Assembly: GCF_000151315.2 (NCBI RefSeq)
Contig: NW_011887300.1
Location: 685,310 to 749,309 of the forward strand
Source: Capsaspora owczarzaki ATCC 30864
Taxonomy: Eukaryota; Opisthokonta; Filasterea
DNA: 64,000 nucleotides
Reading direction: 5' to 3'
Part shown: piece after piece, positions 9,287 through 19,410 of the stretch
Numbering within the stretch: position 1 is the stretch's first letter
Layout of the letters: the number at the start of each line of letters is the position of its first letter
Notes under the pieces: model-generated
Told to the model about the DNA's origin: nothing
The model's input: only the letters and a program-made list of their open reading frames with translations
The model's database searches: none
Program-made: the position numbers and the translations under genes

Positions 9287-12200
9287 TCAAGGCTTCTTGA
9301 CAGCACGAGACGGACCAACGCGCGGAGCGGCAGCAGCCGGAGCAGTGCGGGCGGCTGTGAATTCCGTGTCCGAGTCCTCGTCGAACTGCTGCTTGCGGCG
9401 ACCCTTGCCCTTATGCTGGGGCTTGTTGGCCTGCTTCTTCTTGAACTTGTTCAACAACCGTGTGCAGTTGGTCAGGTTACTGGCTGGCTGCCAGGACGGC
9501 TGAGGGTAATGCAAGTACTTGACCAGGTAGAGGTCGGCCTCACCGTTGTAGTCGAGAATGTCCTCGACCTCAACTTGCATTTCCACGTTGCCTTCGGCAT
9601 CCTTGACGGCAATCCGATTCGGGACGAACGGAGTCCGACCCTCAATCGAGCTAGGCACAGCCAGAGTCAGACGACTGACATGTACCGTGTCATGCATGCC
9701 GCTCAAAATGGGCGGAAGCTGCAGCTTGAAGTTAACCCCGTTGTCACGACACTCGAGAACTTCGAAGGGGCCGGCTTTGACAACGTCCAGCTTGTCGCTC
9801 GGGCGGTCTGACGGCAAGCCAACGCCCGTTGGGGTCTTCCTGCGAAGGTCGACCTGGTCACCGACCTTGATGACCGGGGGCTCACTGCGATGCTTGTCGG
9901 CCTCAATCTTCATGGCTTCGACGCGCTTGGCGTTGAACTCGGTGGCCTTGGCTTGCAGGTGCTGAATCCGCTTGATGTAGTCATCCACCGTGGTAACGCC
10001 CGCTGGCACTAAGTTGGCCGCGATGGCCTGAGTGCTTGCGTGGTAGCCATGGCTGAGGTAAAACGGGGAGACACCGAGACTGCTGTGCTCGCTGTTGTTG
10101 TAGGCAAGCTCGCAGAATGGCAAGAGCTCGACCCAGTTGTCTTGCTCATTGCTGAGGTAGTGTCGCAGGTACGTGATGATGTGCTGATTCACACGCTCGC
10201 ACACGCCATTCGTGGCGGGGTGGAAGGTGGTGGTGTGCTTCGCTTTGATGCCACACGCAGCCATCACTTGCTCAAACAGCTTGGAGGTGAACTGGGCACC
10301 CCGGTCGCTGGTGATGCTGGCAGGCACGCCGTGGAACCTCACGACACGATCGATAAAGAGGAACAACAGTGTTTCGACCTCTAGATCTTTGCATGCCAGG
10401 AAGTGCGCCAGGCGAGTGAAGCGATCAATGACCACGAGCACGTACTTCGCCTCCCCCGACTGCGGGAGAGGACCCAGGAAGTCCATGTGAATATCCATCC
10501 ACGGGCCCGAGGGGCGGCCGAGAGGCTTCAACAGGCCAGCTAGCTTGGTACGTGATGCCTTATTCTGCGCGCAGCGCTGGCAGGAATTGACGGCTTTCAC
10601 GACAAACTCGCGGAGCATGGGAAAGGTGAAGAAACGCCGAATGAGCGTTTCCGTGCGATCAGCGCCGCTGTGCCCGGCCATGAGGTGGTCGTGGAAAGCC
10701 TCAAAGACTTTGATCTGCTGTGACGCAGGCACCACGACCCTGTCCTGAGCGTCTCTCACGAGGCCGCTCACGAGGCGCTGACCTGGCGCGAGCTCCATGG
10801 GAGCCGCAGAGGTCGCCTCCTTGATGGCACGAAGCAGCTCAGGGAGATCGGCGCGCACGACCTGTAGCGCTTCTGCTTGCTCTTCCAGGTCGGCCCGCGC
10901 CAACTCGATGGATGACGCCACGAGCAGCGACGGGTCCAACAGACGCACCATGCGGTTGACCGGATCAAAAGAGGAGCGGGAGACGGCATCAGTCAAGACC
11001 TGCAGCGAGCCCGAGCGGTGCACGATCTCAATGTTGTACATGGCGAGCATGCCCGCGACGCGGATCAGACGAGGTGACAGATTCCGAGCCGTAGTGAAGT
11101 AGGATAAAGCCTTGTGGTCGCTCAGCACCGTGGTGCGGAAGCTGCTGGAAAGCACAAAGAAGTGGAAGCGCTTAAGCGAGGCGGTGACGGCCAGAAGCTC
11201 AAGGTCGTGTGCAGAGTAATTCTGCTCCGAGGCGGTGAGCTTGCGGCTGAAGTACTCGTCCGGCAACAGCTTGACCACGCCTTTCTCGTTCGTGTGCTCC
11301 TGCATCAATACGCCAGCCACAGCGCGGCTAGAAGCGTCACACTCGATGAAAAACTTCTTGTCCCAGTCCACGGGCTTGAGGAGCTCCGGCGCGGCGAATG
11401 CTTCGCGGAGAGCCTCGAAGGCGGCGATGCCCTCCTCGTGCCACACCAGCGGCCCTTTGCAGTCCTTGCGGACCATGTCAGACAGCGGGGCGGCCAAATG
11501 GGAGAAGCCCTTGATGTGGTCACTGTTGTACGCGGCGGCACCGAGGAAGCGCTGCATGGCCTTGACCGTGTCGGGACGCCTCCACTCCGCGATGGCGCGA
11601 GTCTTGGAGAACTGCGGAAAGATACCATCCTTGCCGACGACGTGGCCGAGGTACTCGACACTGGACACCATGAACTTGCACTTCTTGGCCGAGAGGGGCA
11701 GCCTGGCGTTCTTGAGGATGTCCAGAACGATGCGCAAATGGTCCATGTGCTCGTCGAAGCTGCCCGAGAAGATGAGCACATCATCCATATAAACTCGGAC
11801 AAACTTGACGCCGCGGAACAACTCGTCGATGTAGCGTTGCCACTCCATTGGCGCGTTGACCAGACCGAACGGCATGCGGCGAAAGGCGAAGGAGCCATCC
11901 TTGCAGATGAATGAGGTTAGCAGCTGGCAATCCTCCGCCACCTCGAGCCTGTGGAAGGCGGCGTCGATGTCGAGCGCCGTGTAGAACTCGTGGCCTGCGG
12001 CGTCCTGGAGGTGGTCCTGCACACGCGGCATCGGGTGCACAACACGAACAGTGATATTGTTGAGACCACGATAGTCAAAGACTGCTCTGTCCTTGCCACT
12101 CTGTGACGTGACGATCATTGCTGCAGCGGCTGTCCGCGGCTTCGAGCGGTCGATCACACCGGCGGCCAAAAGCTTGTCGATGTGCGCGTTCAGGTTGTCG

Positions 12201-14428
12201 TCCTCCACGGTAGAGCGGCGGCGCACTGCTGCAACGGGAGGCAACCGAGAGCCGGGCAGCAGGTCGATGCGCACCTTGACGCCTTTGACGGGTTGGTCGA
12301 ACAAGGGGTCGTCCGCGCAAAGCAGGACGACGTGATCGGGAAAGTGCTGCTGTAGAAAGTCACGCGCTGCTGCTGCAGCGTCCGAGGCCGAGGCCGTGGC
12401 GGTGGCGGTCGCGGTCGCGGTCGCTGTGGCGCTGGCGGCGTCCAGAACTGGCGTGGAGCGGCGCGACAGGAACCTCAGAGAGCCGTCGTGCAACCATTCG
12501 TAGCAGAGCGCGTGGCGACTCATGAAGTCTGCCCCAAGTACCAGGTCGTGATGCGAGCCATCAACGATGCGGGCGCGGATGTCATAGCGAACGCCTTGAA
12601 GGACGATCTCCATGACTGGCGTCTCATGGCTGATGGTTTTAGCCGACTTGTCGAAACCGACGAGCGTGGCGGGAGCACACGGCACGCGGCTCAGACCGCA
12701 GGAGGCTGCTAGGGCCTCGCTGATGAGAGTGACTTCAGCACCGGTGTCGTACAACGCCATGACCTCACGGGCGACGTGGTTGCCCCTCTGGTCAGCGCAA
12801 TGCAGCGTGGCTGGAACCTTGAAGCTGTGCTGTGCGCCACCGGAGGCGACCGCCAGCACTTGCAGGGTCTCGACGGACTGCTCGCCCTCCTGAACGCTGT
12901 TGGCGGCGAGGGTCGCAGCGTTGCTGCGCGCGTTGCCCGAGTTGCCGCCGGTGTTGCCACGAGCGACAGTTGAACTGCCGCTGGCCGCTGACGAGGAGGC
13001 AGCGGGCTGCAGGCGGGGCGACGGACAATCAGCGGAGATGTGACCAAGCCCTCGGCAATTGCGGCAAATGATACCCACAGCGCCTGAAGGGGCAGTCTTG
13101 GCAATGACGCCCACAGCGCCTGACGGAGCAGCCTTGGCAGCGACGCCGACAGCGCCTGAAGGGGCCGCCTTGGCTTTGCCCGAGCGCTTGGTCCCGCCCT
13201 GGGGATCGGCATCGAGGGGTGCGTCAGGCGCGACTGCCAACATTTCGCGCAAGCGCGTCGCGATGGCGGCCTGATCTTGTGCCGTGGTGATGCATTTGTC
13301 CAGCGCGCTGAGGACCGAGCCGGTCTCGAGATTCCTGAGGGCCGCCAAGATCTCCCGCAGCTTGACGGGAACACACCCCACTAAACAGGTGACAACAGTA
13401 TTCGAGACGACGCGGTCGTTCGCCTCGGACACCAGCTGGACGGCCCGAGCCAGCCGTTCCGGCAAGGTCTTCAGCAGCGCGATGTTGTGCGCTTGGGCTA
13501 AGAGGTGCAACAGCGGACTGCCCAGCTCCTCCGAGGCGAGCTTGATGAGCGCCTTTGGGTCGTCGAGCGGATCGGGATCGTCTGGCGCCTTGGCGGCTAC
13601 CTGCTCCATGATCTTCTTAGTGAAGCGTTCGCCGAACCTCAGCAGCAGCAGCTTGGAGAAACGGCGCTTGGTGGCCAGGTCTGGCTCATGCAGTTCCGCT
13701 TGGCGCCAGACCCCAAGGAGCGCGGAGCACGCGTCGTACAACGGGCCGATCGAGCTCATGTCGATTTTCCCGATGCTGTCGACCTGGCGCGAGAGATTAT
13801 CAAAGACATTTTGCATCCTAGTCGACTCGGCCTGCGCTTGCAACATCAGGCGGAAGGCCGCCATGACCTCGCCCGAAGAGGGAGCGGCCAGGGCGGCGGC
13901 GCTGAGGGCAGCTGCATCGGCTACCGGCGCAGGAGAGGCAGTCGCAACGGCTGGCGCTGCAACGGCTGGCGCTGCACCGGCTACCGGCGCAGGAGAGGCA
14001 GTCGCAACGGCTGGCGGCGCAGGGGGAGCAGCGGTTGAGGAACTCGAAGTGCCGCTCGCGGCGGACGAGGTACCCGCGCCAGTGGCATCCGTAGTTGCGT
14101 CGGCGGCCACAGCGGTGGCGCTGCGAGTGTTGGGCGCTGATCCTGCTGATGCTGTGCTGGGCACCGATGCCGGCATTGACGATACAAAACAGAAAGGAGA
14201 GTGGAGCTCATCCTTCCATTTCCGGAACCGATAACAAATAACAGAACAAAACGTGCTCTGCTTGCGCCTCATTGATTGGCGGAGGCTTATCGCGGAGCTG
14301 CGCCTGAGGTAAAGCCCGCGGCACACCTTCGACCACAAACACTCCAACCTCCAATCGGCGTCTTCGGGTTCCAGTGCAAGGAGTTCCGGACTCAGTACGC
14401 TTCCGCAAGCCGATGCTCCACCCACCAA
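9287..14428 (-). CDS. gag-pol polyprotein of the Ty3/gypsy element
   Basis: One open frame of up to 1713 codons; a methionine at 14176 (MPASVPSTASAG) is a likelier start than the upstream end of the frame. Order on the minus strand: an Ala/Thr-rich gag N-terminus; a helical capsid-like region; a zinc knuckle (CRNCRGLGHISADC, near 13060); a retropepsin motif (ALYDTGAEVTLI, near 12740); reverse transcriptase (FDYRGLNNITV and YMDDVLIFS); RNase H (FIECDASSRAVAGV); an integrase with H-H-C-C finger and catalytic core (DFLGPLP ... FHPATNGVCERVN); and a C-terminal chromo-like segment (VEDILDYNGEADLYLVKYLHY). This PR-RT-RH-IN order defines Ty3/gypsy. Gag and Pol share one frame, so no frameshift is needed here. 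It appears whole. Confidence 0.92.
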   Translation of the reverse strand: MVGGASACGSVLSPELLALEPEDADWRLECLWSKVCRGLYLRRSSAISLRQSMRRKQSTFCSVICYRFRKWKDELHSPFCFVSSMPASVPSTASAGSAPNTRSATAVAADATTDATGAGTSSAASGTSSSSTAAPPAPPAVATASPAPVAGAAPAVAAPAVATASPAPVADAAALSAAALAAPSSGEVMAAFRLMLQAQAESTRMQNVFDNLSRQVDSIGKIDMSSIGPLYDACSALLGVWRQAELHEPDLATKRRFSKLLLLRFGERFTKKIMEQVAAKAPDDPDPLDDPKALIKLASEELGSPLLHLLAQAHNIALLKTLPERLARAVQLVSEANDRVVSNTVVTCLVGCVPVKLREILAALRNLETGSVLSALDKCITTAQDQAAIATRLREMLAVAPDAPLDADPQGGTKRSGKAKAAPSGAVGVAAKAAPSGAVGVIAKTAPSGAVGIICRNCRGLGHISADCPSPRLQPAASSSAASGSSTVARGNTGGNSGNARSNAATLAANSVQEGEQSVETLQVLAVASGGAQHSFKVPATLHCADQRGNHVAREVMALYDTGAEVTLISEALAASCGLSRVPCAPATLVGFDKSAKTISHETPVMEIVLQGVRYDIRARIVDGSHHDLVLGADFMSRHALCYEWLHDGSLRFLSRRSTPVLDAASATATATATATATASASDAAAAARDFLQQHFPDHVVLLCADDPLFDQPVKGVKVRIDLLPGSRLPPVAAVRRRSTVEDDNLNAHIDKLLAAGVIDRSKPRTAAAAMIVTSQSGKDRAVFDYRGLNNITVRVVHPMPRVQDHLQDAAGHEFYTALDIDAAFHRLEVAEDCQLLTSFICKDGSFAFRRMPFGLVNAPMEWQRYIDELFRGVKFVRVYMDDVLIFSGSFDEHMDHLRIVLDILKNARLPLSAKKCKFMVSSVEYLGHVVGKDGIFPQFSKTRAIAEWRRPDTVKAMQRFLGAAAYNSDHIKGFSHLAAPLSDMVRKDCKGPLVWHEEGIAAFEALREAFAAPELLKPVDWDKKFFIECDASSRAVAGVLMQEHTNEKGVVKLLPDEYFSRKLTASEQNYSAHDLELLAVTASLKRFHFFVLSSSFRTTVLSDHKALSYFTTARNLSPRLIRVAGMLAMYNIEIVHRSGSLQVLTDAVSRSSFDPVNRMVRLLDPSLLVASSIELARADLEEQAEALQVVRADLPELLRAIKEATSAAPMELAPGQRLVSGLVRDAQDRVVVPASQQIKVFEAFHDHLMAGHSGADRTETLIRRFFTFPMLREFVVKAVNSCQRCAQNKASRTKLAGLLKPLGRPSGPWMDIHMDFLGPLPQSGEAKYVLVVIDRFTRLAHFLACKDLEVETLLFLFIDRVVRFHGVPASITSDRGAQFTSKLFEQVMAACGIKAKHTTTFHPATNGVCERVNQHIITYLRHYLSNEQDNWVELLPFCELAYNNSEHSSLGVSPFYLSHGYHASTQAIAANLVPAGVTTVDDYIKRIQHLQAKATEFNAKRVEAMKIEADKHRSEPPVIKVGDQVDLRRKTPTGVGLPSDRPSDKLDVVKAGPFEVLECRDNGVNFKLQLPPILSGMHDTVHVSRLTLAVPSSIEGRTPFVPNRIAVKDAEGNVEMQVEVEDILDYNGEADLYLVKYLHYPQPSWQPASNLTNCTRLLNKFKKKQANKPQHKGKGRRKQQFDEDSDTEFTAARTAPAAAAPRVGPSRAVKKP

Positions 14429-15687
14429 TCAGTATCTGGCAGGTTTCGCGGTACGGCAGCGGGAGCGGGGAAAATTCCGGAACGGCACGCCTCGATCGAC
14501 CAACGCTCCGCCCGCCAAATCCGGAGAAGGGCGAGCTTCGCGCTCCAAGCAGCCTGTCCAGTACAGGCCCTTGACTTGGTCACGCATCGAGGGTGGAGGC
14601 GACAGTAGGCCACTGCGAGCCGATCGCGGTCAATAGACTGCGACGGCTGGCTCAAAGGGTGAAACCGCATCCGCAGAGTTGGCTAAACCGCAGTGTCGTG
14701 CCTAATGCCGATAAGGCTGGATCGCGCGACAACCAATCAGCGCCAGGCGAGCTTGTGGCCCGCGTAGCGTCGAAGGCGTGGGCATCCGAGCCAGAGAAAT
14801 GCTGCACCCCCACCGACGGGCTGGACCGCGCAGCGACCGGTCAGCGCTTAGGCGAGCGTGAGCCCACCTGAAAAACGCCACTGGTGCCGGCAGTCGGGGC
14901 CACAGTGGGTGGAGGCAGAGCGAGTGGAGAGGAACTCACCCAAACGAGTGGAGAACAAACTAGCATCCCGCTGGCGGCCAGCATCCCGCTGACCAGCCGG
15001 CTCTCCGGCCAGCTCTTGTGCGTTACTAATAATACAGCGGAACGAAAATCCCAAGGGTTTTACAGTATTAAAGGCGAAGGGACTTGGTTGCAAAAGAGTG
15101 TCCACAACGCAGCAACCGCCTAGCACGTTCCAACGCAGCGTCATCCCCGCAGCCGCTCGTCCGATGACTCACACACGTTGCCTTCTGTCCGCCGCAACGT
15201 AACACCTCGCGACCCGTCGCGAGCGCCTGAGCTCACGAGCATCTCAATTGCACCACCAGTGCATGCCCGATTGCGCCAAACGAATGGCGCGAGAGCCCCT
15301 GCCAGCACTGGTCTTTTGTGCCTGGCCACCGTCACTGCACTTTGCGACGGTCTTACTGACCTTCACGTCTCCCATAGGCCGCACCCAGCAGCCAAGGGTG
15401 GCACGTCGATGCTTCTGGCCCTGTCGCACGACTCGTACAAGGGCCAGACAGAATCTCAAATGCACTTGCGCCATTCCCCCTAGCGCTCACACACGTTCCG
15501 GCTCGCCCACAACGGAGCGCCCCAGCATCCCGCCGGGGGGCCAGCATCCCGCTGGCCCGCCGACCGATCCCCCACCTGGTCGGAGTGAGAGTATCCGTAC
15601 TTTTCTCGCCGACTCATCTGGGCTATCCACAACCAAACAGAAAGCGCAGCCTCTTGTAACGACAAAAACAGTTGAGGCTCAATATAA
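14429..15687 (-). other. Untranslated leader of the Ty3/gypsy element
   Basis: The 1.26 kb between the 5' LTR and the gag-pol frame is GC-rich and has no convincing gene. A short motif, CAGCATCCCGCTG-like, recurs near 14965, 14982, 15530 and 15548. Just inside the 5' LTR (minus strand) the sequence TATATTGAGC is the exact complement of GCTCAATATA at LTR bases 34-43, which could allow self-priming as in Tf1-like elements; no tRNA-type TGG primer site is seen. This reading is an inference from a 10-nt match. Confidence 0.5.
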
Positions 15688-15767
15688 TGTTACACCCGAG
15701 AGGGAGGAATAGGTAGATACGAAGTATATTGAGCACTGAGCTAACAGATATGGGTTGGGGTGTGACA
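15688..15767 (-). repeat. 5' LTR of the Ty3/gypsy element (80 bp)
   Basis: The 80-bp sequence is identical to the left copy. It is bounded by TGTTACACCC and GGGTGTGACA and followed by the CGCGC duplication. LTRs this short are unusual; most in the family are several hundred bases. Confidence 0.92.
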
Positions 15768-15940
15768 CGCGCTAAATCTTCGAGCTCACGTAGCCGCGCT
15801 GGGCGACGGCGAGGGAGTAGCAGCCGACGACGCCACAACAGTAGCAGCGAGGATGAGGAAGACGACGACAACAACAACGCGTTTGACGAGTCAGATGACG
15901 ATGCCATCCCTTCCGACGATGAAGAGCCCGACAGCGCCGA

Positions 15941-15980
<40 letters not shown>

Positions 15981-16588
15981 CAACAACAACAACAACCTGC
16001 TACATCGCGAGCACTAACTTCCCAGCTCAATCCGCCATCGTCGATTCAAGCATCGGATTGCCCAACAACCGTTCCAGCACCACTGCTTCATCACAGCCTC
16101 CTGCTACAATCTCCATGGAGTCGCTGTATTTGCGAGCGTTTCACGTGCAGCAGCAACAACAACAGCAGCAACAACAGCAGCAACAACAACAACAACAACC
16201 GCCAGCAGAGGATGCAGCTGGCTCTGCGGCTTCTGCAATTTCTGCGATTCGTCTGAGGAATATGCGTCGGCTGCCACCGAATGCCGCGACGCTCTCCATG
16301 TACCATCGCCTGGTCACATCGATTGGTGATTCGCGTGGTGACGGCGATGCGCCAGCTCCTCCACCTCTCTCGCAGGCAACCATCGCTTCACCCGCCTTCC
16401 AGCAGCTTGCAAACCGATTTAACAGCGCCTTCGTGTGGCCGTCTTTACTAGCACAGTTAAGTCCTGCGGACGCGGACGCCAGCACTTCTGCGCACTCCGC
16501 CTTTTCTGCTCCCCAAATGCGCAATCCGGATGTGCCAGTCGTATCCATGCTTGTCGAGGCGGCGAGTGACTCTAGCGAGCAAAGCTGA
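15768..16588 (+). pseudogene. Poly-Q host gene, 3' portion, after the Ty3/gypsy insertion
   Basis: After the LTR the sequence encodes a Ser/Arg-rich, then very acidic stretch (SSSEDEEDDDNNNAFDESDD), a glutamine tract (about 15942-15995, mixed CAG/CAA), a second glutamine tract (about 16148-16199) and a final segment with NMRRLPPNAATLSMYHRLV, ending at TGA 16586-16588. The first part reads in one frame and the rest, from about 16040, in another, so an indel or an unseen intron lies near the first glutamine tract. Composition matches the Ala/Gln-rich portion at 6631-7227, supporting one split gene. No family is recognised; glutamine- and serine-rich nuclear regulators look like this. The neighbouring SANT gene ends 157 bp downstream on the opposite strand. 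Confidence 0.5.
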
Positions 16589-16745
16589 TGCAAACAACAA
16601 GATGGGCTTTTGTGGAACTATCGATTGCTTGTAAAATTCAAACTTAATAATAACGAAACACACAAACACGCACAGAAACAACACAAAACAACAAAACATG
16701 TGAAATCAACACCAAAACGGAACAACCCGGCTCCGTTCGCATTCA

Positions 16746-19097
16746 TTAAGGGAGAGCCTCGTTGTTGTTGGCTCCTTCCTCCGTAGTGGACGGAGGCAGC
16801 AGTGGCGCCTCCTCGGCCGACGCGACTTCAGATGCAACAGGGCTGCGAGACTCGGGCAACTCGGAGGAAGGCGGCTCAGCTGGTTGGGATTCCACCCCAA
16901 CTTCTGCAACAGTGTCGGCTGCCGCGTCAGTGGGAGCAACAACAACGTCCGCAGCAGGAGTGGCAGCGTCGACAGGAGCGACGACAGTGCCATCCTCGCC
17001 AGCGTCGGCGGGCACAGGTTGCTGGCTGAGCTCTGATGAAGAATGAAGAGTTTGATCCGGCTCACTCGGTTCCGCCACTAGCAGAAGCGGCGAGACTTCC
17101 GTGCTGGTAGTTGGAAGAGCAAACTCGGGGTGTTGATCGGCCACAACTGCATCCTCCTCTGTCGACATTGGAGCGACGACGTGACATCGGCTCGTCGGGG
17201 ACGTCACTTGCCACAGCCGTCTCGCCCGCTGGCGCGTCGACTTCCTTGTCGATTTCCGTCGTTGTAGGTTCGACATGAGGCTCGAAGCTCGGCGGAATGG
17301 TTGGCGTATCGTCCTCAGGTGGGTGGTGCTGGCTGAGGTCCGATGCAATGTCGAGAGGTGCCGAAGGTTCGGGCAGAGGAGTTGGCTGATTCGGGATCGA
17401 TGCTGGATCAACAAAGGATGGAGTTTGCTCTGGCGCCTCGATGTGCTCGTCCGTTTGCATCATGGACGTCGTCTCTGCTGTCGGAACAGTGGGAGCCTCC
17501 AATTGAGCAGGGTAGGTTTCAGAATCTTCCACTTGCATGGCATCGGTGTCGGCAGTGTGGCAGGCAGGAGACGCGGCGGCGGTGGGCTCCTTATGAGTGT
17601 CTTTGAAAGCAACTGGAGTTTCATGCAGCACCGCAGACGCTTCTTCGAGTACTGCAGGTGCTTCATAAGCAGCTGGCGCATCGTCCGAAACTGCGGGAAC
17701 TTCCAATGGTGGTTCCTCCACGGCCATTGGTGCTGCCTCAACAGCCACAGATGCTTCTTCCGCCACCACTGGTGGTGGTGGTGGTGGAGTTTCAGCACGC
17801 AAGGGCAGGCCCGAGTCCTCGTGAGACACGGCGGCTTCGTCGATCAAAGGCAGCGTTGGCTCGTTCAGAGAAGGGGATGTTGCTTCTACGAGGCTCGAAT
17901 CGATACGATCCAGGGCTGGGACGACGGCGGCACGTTGCTGGGACTCTTCGACGCCAGCCATAGGAGAGGCATGTTGCTGCTCTTCATCAGAATGCGCCAG
18001 CTCGTTGGAATCAGCAAAGCCTGCTGCAGGAGGAGCTGCATCAACATTGCTGCCCTCATCTACTTGGGTCACAGTTTCGATCACGGGCTCAGTTGCAGCT
18101 CCGACGGCGTGGTGAACGTCGAGAGAGTCGCCCACCTCCGCAGCATGATCACTCATGAAGCCCACATGTTGGCTGTCCGCCTCGTTGGCAACTGCAGTCG
18201 CGTTTGGCACACTACCAATTTCGTCCACTGACGACTGTGAAAACCGCCGCTCAGGAGTAGACGACAGCAGCTGGTCCAGATCCATTTGCTGACGGTAGGT
18301 GTGGAAAAAGTTTCTGACTTGGGTGGCCGTCTTGGTCTGCACTACCTGCGCAACGGCACTCCAATCGCCGCCATGCTGCTTGAGGCCTTCGATCAGCCGC
18401 TCGCGCTCGACACGAGTCCAGTATGTGACTAGTTGCTTTGTGCCATCGGGAAGGGCCGTGGTGACAGACGGGATGGAATGGGCGGGAATGACGCCGTCGA
18501 AGGGCAGCGCGCCTGCAGCAGCTTCGATAAAGTCGCCCTCGCCTTGAATGTCGACGTCGTCTTCAGGGGATGCGGTTGATGCTTGTCCCAGCCCAATCAT
18601 CGAATCAAGTTTGAGCTTTTTGCGGAAGGCGTTGTAAAAGTCGCGACACTGCCCGTCGCTTCGCGTGCCGACGTGTTGCGAGACCATGCGCCAGTTCTTG
18701 CCATGCAGCCGCATCGCGTCCAGAGCAATCTCCATCTCGCCATCCGTCCACGAGTAGGCGTCTCCCGGATTGTAGCCGCCGAGGGCCGGGACAACGTTGC
18801 CATTGGCGCTCGCAGCATCCAGGGCAACAGAAGAGCTGCTGCGACAGTGTGCTTCGAGCCGTCACCCATCTGAGAGGCGTTCAGGCTGAGCTCTTCGTTC
18901 AGCTTAGCGTAGGCGGGGTCGTTGACGTCGATCATCTCGAGACCGGACTTGGCCGGCAGCGCGGCGCCCGTCTTGGCGAGGGGGTTGCCGCCACGCCATG
19001 CTCCCATGCCTGAGGCGACCGTGGGGCCACCTTGGGGGTGGGCATGTGTGGGGGAATGCTCGTCTCGAGTGGACGAGGAGGCTTGTTGGTCGGACAT
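16746..19097 (-). CDS. Two-SANT-domain protein (NCoR/CoREST-like corepressor candidate)
   Basis: The start is ATG 19097 (MSDQQASSSTRDEHS). Two SANT/Myb-like domains follow: one with SWTDGEMEIALDAMRLHGK and SDGQCRDFYNAFRKK, the other with YWTRVERERLIEGLKQHG and TATQVRNFFHTYRQQ. The spacing of aromatic residues and the R/Q-x-F-Y/F-x-x-Y pattern are like the second SANT domain of NCoR and RCOR proteins, which contact histone tails and deacetylases in the nucleus. The rest is a long acidic, Pro/Ala/Glu-rich tail without domains. The frame changes twice, each by one base: once just before the first SANT domain (around 18840) and once in the tail (around 17185). No intron with normal splice ends explains either, so these are sequence errors or real lesions. 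A Tc1/mariner element begins 62 bp upstream of the start codon. Confidence 0.62.
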
Positions 19098-19410
19098 TGG
19101 ACTTCGACGATTCGAAAGGAAGGAGGAAAGCAAGGGAGAAAATGCAAAGAGGGAAATACTATCCCGATCATTAAATTTCGACCCCCCCTCTTTTTTTCAC
19201 TTTTTCGCCCTCCCTGGGACCTGTGTTGCTTTCCGTCTCGCCCGCGGAATGTTCATTCATGGTACGGTGTACCGAACGTCTGATGAACACCGGGAGCGGG
19301 GGTTGTGAGTCATATCAGAGCAGCAGCGAGCAAAATAAAAAATATAAGGAAACTCAAAAAATTCACTTTTCCCGCCCAAATTTTGGTTTGGGTTCAGTCT
19401 TTTTGTGCGC

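Larger units (their letters stand above)
7228..15767 (-). mobile_element. Ty3/gypsy LTR retrotransposon, looks whole, with a Tc1/mariner insertion in its 3' LTR
   Basis: The element has two 80-bp LTRs, identical once the inserted mariner is discounted, and is flanked by a 5-bp duplication CGCGC (7223-7227 and 15768-15772). Its internal region carries one long uninterrupted minus-strand gag-pol frame (9287-14428). A G-rich tract (GTGGGGGCGAG on the minus strand) sits just inside the 3' LTR, as expected for a polypurine tract. The leader of about 1.26 kb between 5' LTR and the frame is long for so short an LTR. Identical LTRs and an open frame point to a very recent insertion. It interrupts a host gene, and is itself interrupted by a DNA transposon, giving a three-level nest. 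Confidence 0.93.

Noticed and set aside
9302-14234. Several long plus-strand open frames opposite gag-pol (for example 11114-11914, 13284-14234)
   Set aside because: They are antisense shadows of GC-rich pol sequence, with no domain or start context; the minus strand carries every retroelement motif.
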